Source: X23 sp050251575 (GTDB taxonomy: Bacteria; Bacillota; Clostridia; SK-Y3). Taken from it: 9,139 bases of DNA. Made by a program: the position numbers and the translations under genes. Below, piece after piece: positions 1-6,365 of the stretch (positions are counted from its first letter, which is position 1; every line of letters starts with the position of its first letter). The stretch spans positions 1-9,139 of the forward strand of contig JBFWMP010000116.1 in the NCBI GenBank assembly GCA_050251575.1, given 5' to 3'. Below the pieces are notes generated by a model, which saw only the letters and a list, made by a program, of their open reading frames with translations, was not told the origin of the DNA and did not search any database.

Positions 1-1129
1 AGTCTCCCTTTGAAAATTTTTCTGTAGTCCTTATCAAATTATAAATAGGTTTTAGTATTATCTCTGTGCTTTTCATATATATTATTATAGATATAATAAG
101 TGCGATAATTGATAATACTATCGAGATATGAATGCTTTTTACAATTTCAACTGTAAACTGACTTTCAGGAATAGCTGTTATGACCAGCCAATCTAAACCT
201 TCTTCTTTATAATTGGTTAGATTTATATGCAGTCTATCTTTTTTAGTTTTTACTGTAAAATTACTATTTGAATTTTTTTTATAATTTAGATATGCGTCTG
301 TTATAGATTTATTATCAATTTCTTTAATTGTTATTCTTTCTACTTTGTTATCTGCAAGAGTTTTAAAATTAGGTATGTTAAGTGAGTTAGCAATGAGTTC
401 TCCTGAACTTTCTTCCACAATATATGCAACAGCACTTTTATCTTTAGTGATTTCTTCCAAGAAACTGTTTATTTTTGAGAGAATAATATGTGTTCCCAAT
501 ACACCTTGAAGTATACCTTCTTTATTATAAATTGGATAAGCAGCCGAAATAGTCAAGTCATCCATTACAAAATGTTTATATGCAGGAGAAAATATCGGTC
601 TCTGTTTTTCTTTTGCAATTTTATACCAATCCCTTGTACGGGGATCAAATTTCCCGGCTTTCACCGCAAGTTCTCCTGCAGTGAAGTCTTTAGTTATAGA
701 ATAGTACCATGAATTCCCATTGGTTTCCACATTATTCTTCATAATCTCAATCTCATTTTTCTCATTTCTGCGGGCTCCATAATATTCACCATTTTCGGTG
801 CCATAGCTAAAACTATATACTTCCTCATTATGTTTTTTTATTACCCCTACAAAAAAGATTTCATGCTTACTCTTATCGTAAATATCCACAATTTTATTTT
901 CGATTAAACTATGGTTTACTTCATTGATATGTATGGGAATATTAATGAATGTTTTTATTCTATTTAAAATTTCCCTATTTGTATCATTCTCCATTTTTGT
1001 AATAATATTATCTGCAGATGCTTTCCAATTTGAAAACACAGTGTACCCTATTACGCTAACCGTGATTAGTATACTCACAATAAATAAAGTAACAATAACA
1101 ATTCTCATTGAAATACTTTTTCTATTCAT
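1..1129 (-). CDS. dCache-HAMP membrane receptor, N-terminal part (runs off left edge)
   Basis: Reading leftwards from the ATG at 1129, the frame stays open for 376 codons to the window edge, so the C-terminal output domain is missing. Visible: a membrane segment at residues 9-31, an extracytoplasmic region of about 300 residues, a second membrane segment at about 334-352, then the start of a HAMP-like linker (LKPIYNLIRTTEKFSKGD, 359-376). The extracytoplasmic part has the dCache_1 signature FDPRTRDWY (161-169), followed by a strand-rich stretch ending GVLGTHI (209-215). Family knowledge: dCache domains bind small ligands such as amino acids or organic acids and drive chemotaxis, cyclic-di-GMP, cyclase or kinase outputs; which output applies here cannot be seen. 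The start is chosen because a G7 tract lies six bases upstream and can pair with the anti-Shine-Dalgarno sequence; the nearest in-frame stop upstream is at 1222-1220. Confident on receptor class, not on function. Confidence 0.88.
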   Translation of the reverse strand, partial: MNRKSISMRIVIVTLFIVSILITVSVIGYTVFSNWKASADNIITKMENDTNREILNRIKTFINIPIHINEVNHSLIENKIVDIYDKSKHEIFFVGVIKKHNEEVYSFSYGTENGEYYGARRNEKNEIEIMKNNVETNGNSWYYSITKDFTAGELAVKAGKFDPRTRDWYKIAKEKQRPIFSPAYKHFVMDDLTISAAYPIYNKEGILQGVLGTHIILSKINSFLEEITKDKSAVAYIVEESSGELIANSLNIPNFKTLADNKVERITIKEIDNKSITDAYLNYKKNSNSNFTVKTKKDRLHINLTNYKEEGLDWLVITAIPESQFTVEIVKSIHISIVLSIIALIISIIIYMKSTEIILKPIYNLIRTTEKFSKGD

Positions 1130-1327
1130 TCTTACCCCCCCACATGTTAGTGTACCAGATTTTTCATCAAAATAAATTTCAGCTCTGACTGCACGGCCAT
1201 TCGATAAGCTCTGGTTTTTTCATATCATCTTTAACTCTCTCCGCATTAATCGCTTTTGTTGCATAGACTTGATTCCTGCTTAGTAGTAATTTCTTTTATT
1301 GGCAAGCCCTAAATACTACTTTCGCTA

Positions 1328-1357
1328 ATTATATATGCCTTTGTTTTTTTTTGTCAA
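1328..1357 (-). promoter_or_regulatory. SigA-type promoter for the receptor gene
   Basis: On the minus strand, TTGACA (1357-1352) and TATAAT (1333-1328) are both exact consensus hexamers with an 18-bp spacer. Transcription would start near 1321, leaving a leader of about 190 nt before the ATG at 1129. This is the best housekeeping promoter in the window. Confidence 0.75.
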
Positions 1358-1368
1358 CATTTGTCGAA
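1350..1368 (+). promoter_or_regulatory. tandem Spo0A (0A) box-like sequences over the -35
   Basis: TTTGTCAAC (1350-1358) matches the known 0A-box consensus TTTGTCRAA at 8 of 9 positions, and TTTGTCGAA (1360-1368) matches at 9 of 9. They are direct repeats 10 bp apart, one helical turn. The first lies over the -35 of the receptor promoter, which would suit control by Spo0A. Caution: the first box is partly forced, because TTGACAAA is the reverse complement of TTTGTCAA. Confidence 0.45.
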
Positions 1369-1534
1369 AAAATAAGATGATTTGGAAAATGCAAAAATTT
1401 AATATGTATAAGATTAATATTTGTTCCTGCATGCTTTCAAACAACCTATTAACGATATATGAATAAATAAAGTCTTAAAACAAAAACTAAATATGTTCCC
1501 ATTTTTGACTTAAGCTTCTAGGAGGAAAATAAAA

Positions 1535-2665
1535 ATGAAAGCAATCGTATATGAAGATATAAAAGATGTAAAAGTTGCAAATGTAGGAGATCCGGAAATC
1601 AAAAACTCTGATGATATTATTGTAAGAGTTACATCAACAGCCATATGTGGCTCAGATTTGCACCTGATTCATGGTTTTGTTCCCAACATGCCTAAGGGTT
1701 TTATTCTTGGGCATGAAACTATGGGCATCGTGGAGGAAACAGGCAAAGATGTCCACAAAGTTAAAAAAGGTGATAGAGTAATAGTCCCTTTCCCAGTTTC
1801 TTGCGGCCACTGCTGGTATTGTGAACATGATTTATGGAGCCAGTGTGATAATTCAAACACCAATGGAGAAGTTGGTGGAATATTTGGTTATAGTAAAACT
1901 TATGGAGGCTATGATGGAGGACAAGCAGAATACTTGAGGGTTCCCTATGCCAATGTTGGTCCTACTATTGTTCCTGAAGAACTTACAGATGAGCAGATCT
2001 TATTTTTAACCGACATCCTGCCAACCTCCTGTTGGGGTGTTGATATTGGTGGTGTCAAACCCGGTGATACAGTTGTAGTCCTGGGGTGCGGCCCTGTTGG
2101 ACTACTTACACAAAAGTGGGCTGCATTAAAAGGAGCAAAAAGAATCATCGCTGTAGATTATATAGATTACAGGCTTGAGCACGCTCGGAAGTTCAACGGG
2201 ATTGAGGTTCTAAATTTCGATAGATATGACAACACCGGCGAACATATAAAGGATATCACCCATGGTGGTGCAGATGTGGTAATTGACTGTGTCGGTATGG
2301 ATGGAAAAATGACAGTCCTTGAAATGGTTGAATCTGCCTTAAAGCTGCAAGGCGGATCAAAATCTGCAATCGAAATAGCTACCCAGGCTGTCAGGAAAGG
2401 TGGGACTGTTGCTCTAGTAGGAGTATATGGTGCCCGATATAATATGTTTCCTTTAGGAGACTTCTTTGCAAGAAATATCACATTGAAAATGGGCCAGTGC
2501 CCAGCACACTCTTACGTTGAGCCAATACTAAAACTTATAAAAGAAGGAAAGTTTGATGCTACAGATATAATTACGCATGTATTGCCATTGGACCAAGGTC
2601 AGCATGCTTATGAAATATTCGATGAAAAAAAGGATAATTGCATCAAAGTTATTTTAAAGCCATAA
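1535..2665 (+). CDS. zinc-dependent medium-chain alcohol dehydrogenase
   Basis: 376 residues, full length for the zinc medium-chain dehydrogenase/reductase family; it oxidises an alcohol or reduces an aldehyde with a nicotinamide cofactor in the cytoplasm. Catalytic zinc ligands: C38 (in CGSDLH), H60-E61 (in GHE) and probably D160 (in LTDILPT). Structural zinc ligands C90, C93, C96 and C104 are all present. The Rossmann nucleotide loop is GCGPVG (184-189), and D208 at the end of the next strand suggests NAD rather than NADP. The extra segment after the Rossmann region (about 253-288) and the LTD motif resemble the subgroup that includes glutathione-independent formaldehyde dehydrogenases and related sorbitol/threonine-type enzymes; the substrate cannot be read from sequence. 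AGGAGG (1521-1526) lies 8 nt before the ATG. The gene stands alone; no pathway partner adjoins it. Confidence 0.93.
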   Translation: MKAIVYEDIKDVKVANVGDPEIKNSDDIIVRVTSTAICGSDLHLIHGFVPNMPKGFILGHETMGIVEETGKDVHKVKKGDRVIVPFPVSCGHCWYCEHDLWSQCDNSNTNGEVGGIFGYSKTYGGYDGGQAEYLRVPYANVGPTIVPEELTDEQILFLTDILPTSCWGVDIGGVKPGDTVVVLGCGPVGLLTQKWAALKGAKRIIAVDYIDYRLEHARKFNGIEVLNFDRYDNTGEHIKDITHGGADVVIDCVGMDGKMTVLEMVESALKLQGGSKSAIEIATQAVRKGGTVALVGVYGARYNMFPLGDFFARNITLKMGQCPAHSYVEPILKLIKEGKFDATDIITHVLPLDQGQHAYEIFDEKKDNCIKVILKP

Positions 2666-2667
2666 TA

Positions 2668-2708
2668 AGACAAACCTCTATCTCTTTGTTTGTGGTGCCC
2701 TTTTGTCT
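2668..2708 (+). terminator. weak hairpin after the dehydrogenase gene
   Basis: ACAAAC (2670-2675) can pair with GTTTGT (2688-2693), or alternatively AGACAAA (2668-2674) with TTTGTCT (2702-2708). Neither stem is GC-rich and the T tract is short (TTTT at 2701-2704). It may be a poor terminator or simply chance. Confidence 0.25.
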
Positions 2709-2811
2709 CTGATCAGGAAAAAATTTGAGTTTCACATTAATTTTTATCATTTTGGTAATAATGTATTTAAAGTAAAAACTATATTATTATATTACTATAG
2801 GAGGATTTCTA

Positions 2812-3381
2812 ATGAAAATGAAAGCCGTATTATTAACATTGGTTCTATCAATTACATTTTTTGCAGGGTGTGCTCAGCAACCTGCAGCACCAACACCAAC
2901 ACCACCACCACAAACAACCCCTCCGGAAACAACTCCGGATGTGATAACAACAGCTTCAATAGTAGATACCACCGCTGCCTTCGAGAAAGCTATAAGCAGC
3001 AATGGTACATGGATTATTGCAACAGTAAAAGATCTAACTACGGATAAGGAACTTATTCTTGATGGTGAATATAAAAATGGAAAAAAAGATGCTGACGGTA
3101 AGGATATTATACAACGCAAGATTGCTCTTTATGCCCAAGATGATAACCGTAAAGTAACTGCCCGATACACTTTAACAGCGCCAAAATTGACTATTAATAG
3201 TCCAAAAGCTAGGATTCAAAGTGGAACTTTTAAAGGAGATGTATATGTTTCAGCCAATGATTTTGAATTGGTTGATGCTACAGTTGACGGAAACATATAT
3301 TTTACTACCGATGAAGCTCAGTCTACATTTAAGATGGATGATACAAGCAAAGTAACTGGGAAGCAAGAGTTGAGGAAGTAA
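2812..3381 (+). CDS. lipoprotein with Pro/Thr linker and beta-rich domain
   Basis: 189 residues. The N-terminus is a lipoprotein signal: MKMK, a hydrophobic core (5-18), then a lipobox ending in C20 (FAGC; F at -3 is a little unusual). The mature protein would be lipid-anchored on the outer face of the membrane. Residues 22-45 are a proline/threonine linker. The rest has a short helical stretch (about 52-62), then strands with alternating hydrophobic residues and closely spaced turns (about 116-180: KLTINSPKARIQSGTFKGDV, then VYVSANDFELVDATVDG and similar), suggesting a small right-handed beta-helix like that of bactofilins and other layer-forming proteins. I do not recognise a named family. 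AGGAGG (2799-2804) sits 7 nt before the ATG. It converges on the DUF2680 gene and shares its terminator. Lipoprotein status is confident; function unknown. Confidence 0.85.
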   Translation: MKMKAVLLTLVLSITFFAGCAQQPAAPTPTPPPQTTPPETTPDVITTASIVDTTAAFEKAISSNGTWIIATVKDLTTDKELILDGEYKNGKKDADGKDIIQRKIALYAQDDNRKVTARYTLTAPKLTINSPKARIQSGTFKGDVYVSANDFELVDATVDGNIYFTTDEAQSTFKMDDTSKVTGKQELRK

Positions 3382-3442
3382 TACCCTATCAAACAAAACT
3401 CTTACAATATAAAACCCTCAGACTCAATATTTGTTCTTTTCT

Positions 3443-3501
3443 ACCAAACAAATAAGCCGGCAGCAGTTTGATTATATCTGCTACCGGCTTATTTGTTTGG
3501 T
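3443..3501. terminator. bidirectional intrinsic terminator between convergent genes
   Basis: Arms of 24 nt (3443-3466 and 3478-3501) flank an 11-nt loop, with a GC-rich core (GCCGGCAGCAG / CTGCTACCGGC) and T-rich outer ends (TTATTTGTTT) on either strand. The only irregular position is C3461 opposite A3483: in plus-strand RNA it is a C-A mismatch, but in minus-strand RNA it becomes a G-U pair, so the hairpin is complete only for the DUF2680 transcript. It lies 61 bp after the lipoprotein stop and 5 bp after the DUF2680 stop. Confidence 0.92.
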
Positions 3502-3506
3502 GAATA

Positions 3507-3986
3507 TTACCTGTTGACTCCTCTTCCAAATCCCATGCCATTACCACTTCTCATCCCTGCACCTTTTCCAAAACCTTGGTTGTTACCCCGTCCCATGCCT
3601 TGCCCGTTTCCAAAACAAGCACTATTTGCTTTGCCAATCATCGCTGAGCCACTCCCATCACAAGCTGCCTGATTCTCCTTTAAAGCATTATAGATTTCAT
3701 CCGCTTCCTCTTGTGTCAGACGTCCGTCTTTTACTCTTTCATCCAAAATACTTTTTTTGTTTTCTAACATCTCTTCTTTGAATTCTTCCAGCTTTCCTGC
3801 TTCCGTTGCTATGGAGCCAAACGTTTTTCCTTCTGCTCTTTCTTCATACAACTTTTCCACCGTTTTCCCAGTAAGTCCTGCCACTATGTCTGCCGGCATT
3901 TTTACTGTTGCTGCGAAAGCTGCACCTGCTGTTCCAAGCAATCCTAGTATTGCAGTAATTGCAATGATCTTTTTCATGTTTCTCAT
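3507..3986 (-). CDS. secreted DUF2680 family protein with Gly-rich tail
   Basis: 159 residues. The N-terminus is a Sec signal peptide (MRNMKK, hydrophobic 7-24) with a probable AFA-A cleavage site near residue 25. Residues 30-108 match what I know of the DUF2680 family: PADIVAGLTGKTVEKLYEER and the later LDERVKDGRLTQEEADEIYN, a predicted helical domain of unknown function found in clostridial and bacillar secreted proteins. The tail (111-159) is rich in Gly, Asn, Met and Arg, with repeats of the type MGRG, FGKG, MGFGRG; C109 and C124 are the only cysteines. The first ATG is chosen because AAGGAG (4002-3997) lies 10 nt upstream; the second Met (codon 4) would be too far away. The gene follows the kinase gene on the same strand and has its own promoter with the two-component box, so it is probably a direct target of that system. 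Confidence 0.87.
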   Translation of the reverse strand: MRNMKKIIAITAILGLLGTAGAAFAATVKMPADIVAGLTGKTVEKLYEERAEGKTFGSIATEAGKLEEFKEEMLENKKSILDERVKDGRLTQEEADEIYNALKENQAACDGSGSAMIGKANSACFGNGQGMGRGNNQGFGKGAGMRSGNGMGFGRGVNR

Positions 3987-4034
3987 AGTTCACACTCTCC
4001 TTAAAATTTATTATTTGGTATATGCTATGTTCTT

Positions 4035-4071
4035 ATTATAGGAAATAAATGTGATAGAAGTATGATAGAAA
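4035..4071 (-). promoter_or_regulatory. activator-type promoter of the DUF2680 gene with 11-bp repeat box (site A)
   Basis: Read on the minus strand, two 11-mers follow each other, TTTCTATCATA (4071-4061) and CTTCTATCACA (4060-4050), then 9 bp, then a consensus -10 TATAAT (4040-4035). The box occupies the place of the -35 and no other -35 is seen. The same arrangement occurs in front of the response regulator gene and the polyferredoxin operon. It lies 19 bp after the kinase stop codon, so the DUF2680 gene can be expressed apart from the upstream pair. Confidence 0.75.
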
Positions 4072-4089
4072 ATCAAAAGAATTATGAAA

Positions 4090-5487
4090 CTATTTTTTTA
4101 ATTCAAACCAAAATCTTGTCCCGAGACCTTCCTTACTTTCTACGCCATAGCTGCATCGATGAGCTTCTAATATATTTTTTACAATCGCAAGCCCAAGCCC
4201 TGTTCCGGATTTTTTTCTGTTGCCGGATTTATCTACTTTATAAAACCGATCCCATATATACGGTATTTGATTTTCAGGAATACCTTCTCCAGCATCTGCA
4301 ACTTGAACTCTTATTTTCTCTTGCCCCTCTGTAAAGCCTAAAGTAATTTCCCCATCCTTTGCAGAGTGATTGAATGCATTGTTAAGCAGATTATAGAGTA
4401 CTTGCTCTATCTTAGCTTCATCACCTTCAACAAATGCTTCCCCTTCAACTTTTAGAACAATTCTAATTCCAGTCTTTGCACCTAATATTTCAAACTTTTT
4501 GTATATCCTCTCCAAAGTATCATTAATCTTAAACTGTTGTATATTTAAATCCACATATCCGGCTTGCATCTGTGAAAATTCCAGAATCTCCTGCACCATA
4601 TCACTCAAGCGATTTGTTTCGTCAATAATGATATCCAAATGTTTTTCTCTTTTCTCAAGAGAGTCCCCGCTGACATCTTTTATAGTTTCTGCATATCCCT
4701 TAATCAAGCTCAAAGGTGTTCGTAACTCATGAGAAACATTGGCAATCAAGTCCTTCCTCAACTGTTCCACTTTAGATAACTCTTGTCCCATGTGATTGAT
4801 GGTTTCACCCAACCGCCCTATCTCATCCCTTCTCTTTAAATGGATTCTGGTGGTCAGATTTCCTGCTGCCATTGTCATGGCCACCTTAGTAATATCAAGT
4901 ATGGGACGTGTGAATGTCCGTGAGAGTAGAAAAGCAATCACTACCGATGTGACAAGTAAAATGATTGTAATATATAAAAGCTGGACTTTCAAAATATCTG
5001 CAGTATCCTTGACGGATGCCAGCGGAAGATTTATTAAGATCCCTCCCTGTACTTTCCCATCGAGCTTGACAGGAATCCCAATTATCATAAAGCTGCTTCC
5101 AAACCTAGGATGTGTCATTGGAGCAGAGACAATCTGCCCCTTAAATACCTTATTATATACCTCATTCCTTAAATTATTTCTCATCATAGGCATCTGACCA
5201 CTCATACCCGCTGCTCCGGAAAAATACAATATATTATGTTGTAAATCCACTAATTCAGCTGTTAGGTTATTATTGTACGTAAACTCATCCAATTTATCTT
5301 GAAATTCAATTTGATTTCCTGCTGCTAATACTTTTGCAATTTCAATGCCCGATTTCTCAACATTGCTTATGCGTATTTGGGTATAAAACTGCTCTAAAAA
5401 TACAATCTGAAAAAACCAAAGCAAAAACAAAACCACCATTACTAACGCCATCATAGCCATCCAAAGCTTCAAAGCAATACTTTTCAT
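4090..5487 (-). CDS. membrane sensor histidine kinase
   Basis: 465 residues with the standard layout: membrane segment 1 (about 8-31), extracytoplasmic sensor region (about 32-167), membrane segment 2 (about 168-188), HAMP linker (190-242), HisKA dimerisation domain with phospho-acceptor H253 in SHELRTP, and HATPase_c domain with N-box (NLLNNAFNHS, 366-375), G1 box DAGEGIP (398-404), F-box DRFYKVD (413-419) and G2 box GTGLGLAI (428-435). All catalytic motifs are intact, so it should phosphorylate the adjacent response regulator. The sensor region contains a methionine-rich patch (MSGQMPMM, 95-102) and no obvious known ligand domain. Its ATG overlaps the stop of the response regulator gene by 4 nt (ATGA), so the two are translationally coupled. 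The signal is unknown. Confidence 0.95.
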   Translation of the reverse strand: MKSIALKLWMAMMALVMVVLFLLWFFQIVFLEQFYTQIRISNVEKSGIEIAKVLAAGNQIEFQDKLDEFTYNNNLTAELVDLQHNILYFSGAAGMSGQMPMMRNNLRNEVYNKVFKGQIVSAPMTHPRFGSSFMIIGIPVKLDGKVQGGILINLPLASVKDTADILKVQLLYITIILLVTSVVIAFLLSRTFTRPILDITKVAMTMAAGNLTTRIHLKRRDEIGRLGETINHMGQELSKVEQLRKDLIANVSHELRTPLSLIKGYAETIKDVSGDSLEKREKHLDIIIDETNRLSDMVQEILEFSQMQAGYVDLNIQQFKINDTLERIYKKFEILGAKTGIRIVLKVEGEAFVEGDEAKIEQVLYNLLNNAFNHSAKDGEITLGFTEGQEKIRVQVADAGEGIPENQIPYIWDRFYKVDKSGNRKKSGTGLGLAIVKNILEAHRCSYGVESKEGLGTRFWFELKK

Positions 5488-6203
5488 TTCGCTCCACCTG
5501 CTTCAAATTTATATCCTGTTCCCCAAACCGTCACGATAAACTTTCGATAACTTCCCAAACTCTCCCTCAACATTTTAATATGGGTGTCCACTGTTCTGTC
5601 ATCGCCTATAAAATCATACCCCCAAACAGAATTCAAAAGCTGATCTCTTGAAAATACCCTATCCGGATTATGAACAAAAAAATTAATCAATTCATACTCT
5701 TTTGGCGTAAGACTTACAATTTTGCCATCAACGTGCACATTTCTAGAATTGAACTCAATCACGAGCCCTTCAAATTGAATCTTTTCTTGTGTCTTGATAC
5801 CCTCAAGCAACTGACTGCTTCTTCGGATGACTGCCTTCATTCTTGCAAGAAGCTCCCGGGGACTAAAAGGCTTTACAACATAATCATCTACACCAAGTTC
5901 AAATCCAAAAAGCTTGTCATATTCCTCTGCCCTGGCTGTCAGCATAATAATAGGAACATGGGAGTTCTTTCTTATTTCCCTGCATACACTCCATCCGTCC
6001 ATCTTCGGCATCATCACATCCAGGATAATTAGTGCATATTCATCTTGTTTGAAAAAATTCAATGCTTCAATACCATCAGATGCTTCCGTAATGTCATAGC
6101 CCTCAAGGCTGATATATTCTTTGATCATGTCCCGTATTCTTTCTTCATCATCTGCAATTAGTATTTTTTCCCTCGCCAATCCGTTCACCTTCTCTTCTTT
6201 CAT
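5484..6203 (-). CDS. OmpR/PhoB-family response regulator
   Basis: 239 residues. The receiver domain (about 12-125) has the acidic pair D18-D19, phospho-acceptor D62 (in LDVMMPKMDG), T89 and K111 (VKPFSPREL). The C-terminal winged-helix DNA-binding domain (about 145-235) shows the usual PhoB-type motifs: SLTPKEYELINFF, VWGYDF and the recognition-helix region RTVDTHIKMLRESLG. Family knowledge: such proteins bind as dimers to head-to-tail repeats about 11 bp apart, exactly the spacing of the boxes at 4050-4071, 6259-6280 and 6366-6387. One box lies in its own promoter, so positive autoregulation is likely. The start at 6203 has AAGGA (6211-6207) only 3 nt upstream of the ATG, a short spacing; no better start was found before the conserved KILIADDE. 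First gene of the kinase operon. Confidence 0.95.
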   Translation of the reverse strand: MKEEKVNGLAREKILIADDEERIRDMIKEYISLEGYDITEASDGIEALNFFKQDEYALIILDVMMPKMDGWSVCREIRKNSHVPIIMLTARAEEYDKLFGFELGVDDYVVKPFSPRELLARMKAVIRRSSQLLEGIKTQEKIQFEGLVIEFNSRNVHVDGKIVSLTPKEYELINFFVHNPDRVFSRDQLLNSVWGYDFIGDDRTVDTHIKMLRESLGSYRKFIVTVWGTGYKFEAGGAK

Positions 6204-6243
6204 TGATCCTTTTTAAAAATAAAAACTCTTCTATTTTAATATT

Positions 6244-6280
6244 ATTATAACTCCTAAATGTGATAGAACTATGATAAGCT
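6244..6280 (-). promoter_or_regulatory. autoregulated promoter of the two-component operon (site B)
   Basis: Minus strand: AGCTTATCATA (6280-6270) and GTTCTATCACA (6269-6259), then 9 bp, then TATAAT (6249-6244). Spacing is identical to site A, and the inner 11-mer differs from that of site A only at its first base. Transcription would begin near 6237, giving a leader of about 33 nt before the response regulator ATG. Confidence 0.75.
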
Positions 6281-6300
6281 TCAATATATTCGCAATTATA

Positions 6301-6325
6301 AAGTATATAGTAATATTATATACTT
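6301..6325. promoter_or_regulatory. AT-rich dyad between divergent promoters
   Basis: AAGTATATA (6301-6309) and TATATACTT (6317-6325) are perfect inverted repeats around a 7-bp spacer, lying between the divergent promoters of the regulator operon and the polyferredoxin operon. It could be an operator for a second regulator or just AT-rich sequence. No protein can be named for it. Confidence 0.3.
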
Positions 6326-6365
6326 ATGGCATAAAACAACAATATTTTTTCATTCTTATTTCATT

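Larger units (their letters stand above)
1130..1534. other. 405-nt divergent intergenic region with long leader
   Basis: This gap lies between the divergent receptor and dehydrogenase genes. Its left half is the ~190-nt untranslated leader of the receptor; its right half should hold the dehydrogenase promoter. A near-consensus promoter faces left at 1328-1357. The leader RNA can form a hairpin: AGTAGTATTT pairs with AAATTACTACT with one bulged base (about 1281-1318). No known riboswitch was recognised. The leader shows protein-like peptides in three successive minus-strand frames, described under findings. For the dehydrogenase no clear -35/-10 pair was found; TTGGAA (1382-1387) and TATAAG (1407-1412) are 19 bp apart, which is only a weak candidate. 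Confidence 0.6.

Noticed and set aside
488..1175. Plus-strand open frames of 74 and 83 codons (488-712, 924-1175)
   Set aside because: They are antisense to the receptor gene, have no good ribosome binding site and low-complexity translations, while the minus-strand frame shows clear dCache motifs.
1130..1320. Cyclic-di-GMP or other riboswitch in the receptor leader
   Set aside because: The leader is long and folds locally, but I could not find the conserved core sequences of GEMM or other known aptamers.
1421..1445. Imperfect dyad TTGTT ... GCATGC ... AACAA upstream of the dehydrogenase
   Set aside because: The arms are five bases and off-centre around GCATGC; this is too weak to call an operator.
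1770..1790. GTGATAGAGTAATAG resembling the two-component box
   Set aside because: It lies inside the dehydrogenase coding sequence, only one unit matches, and there is no -10 at the fixed 9-bp spacing.
2743..2800. Promoter for the lipoprotein gene
   Set aside because: The region is AT-rich with several TATAAT-like hexamers, but no -35 at an acceptable distance could be chosen over others.
2703..3047. Plus-strand open frame overlapping the lipoprotein start
   Set aside because: It overlaps the lipoprotein in another frame, lacks a ribosome binding site, and its Thr/Asn-rich translation is a shadow of the CCA/ACA repeats.
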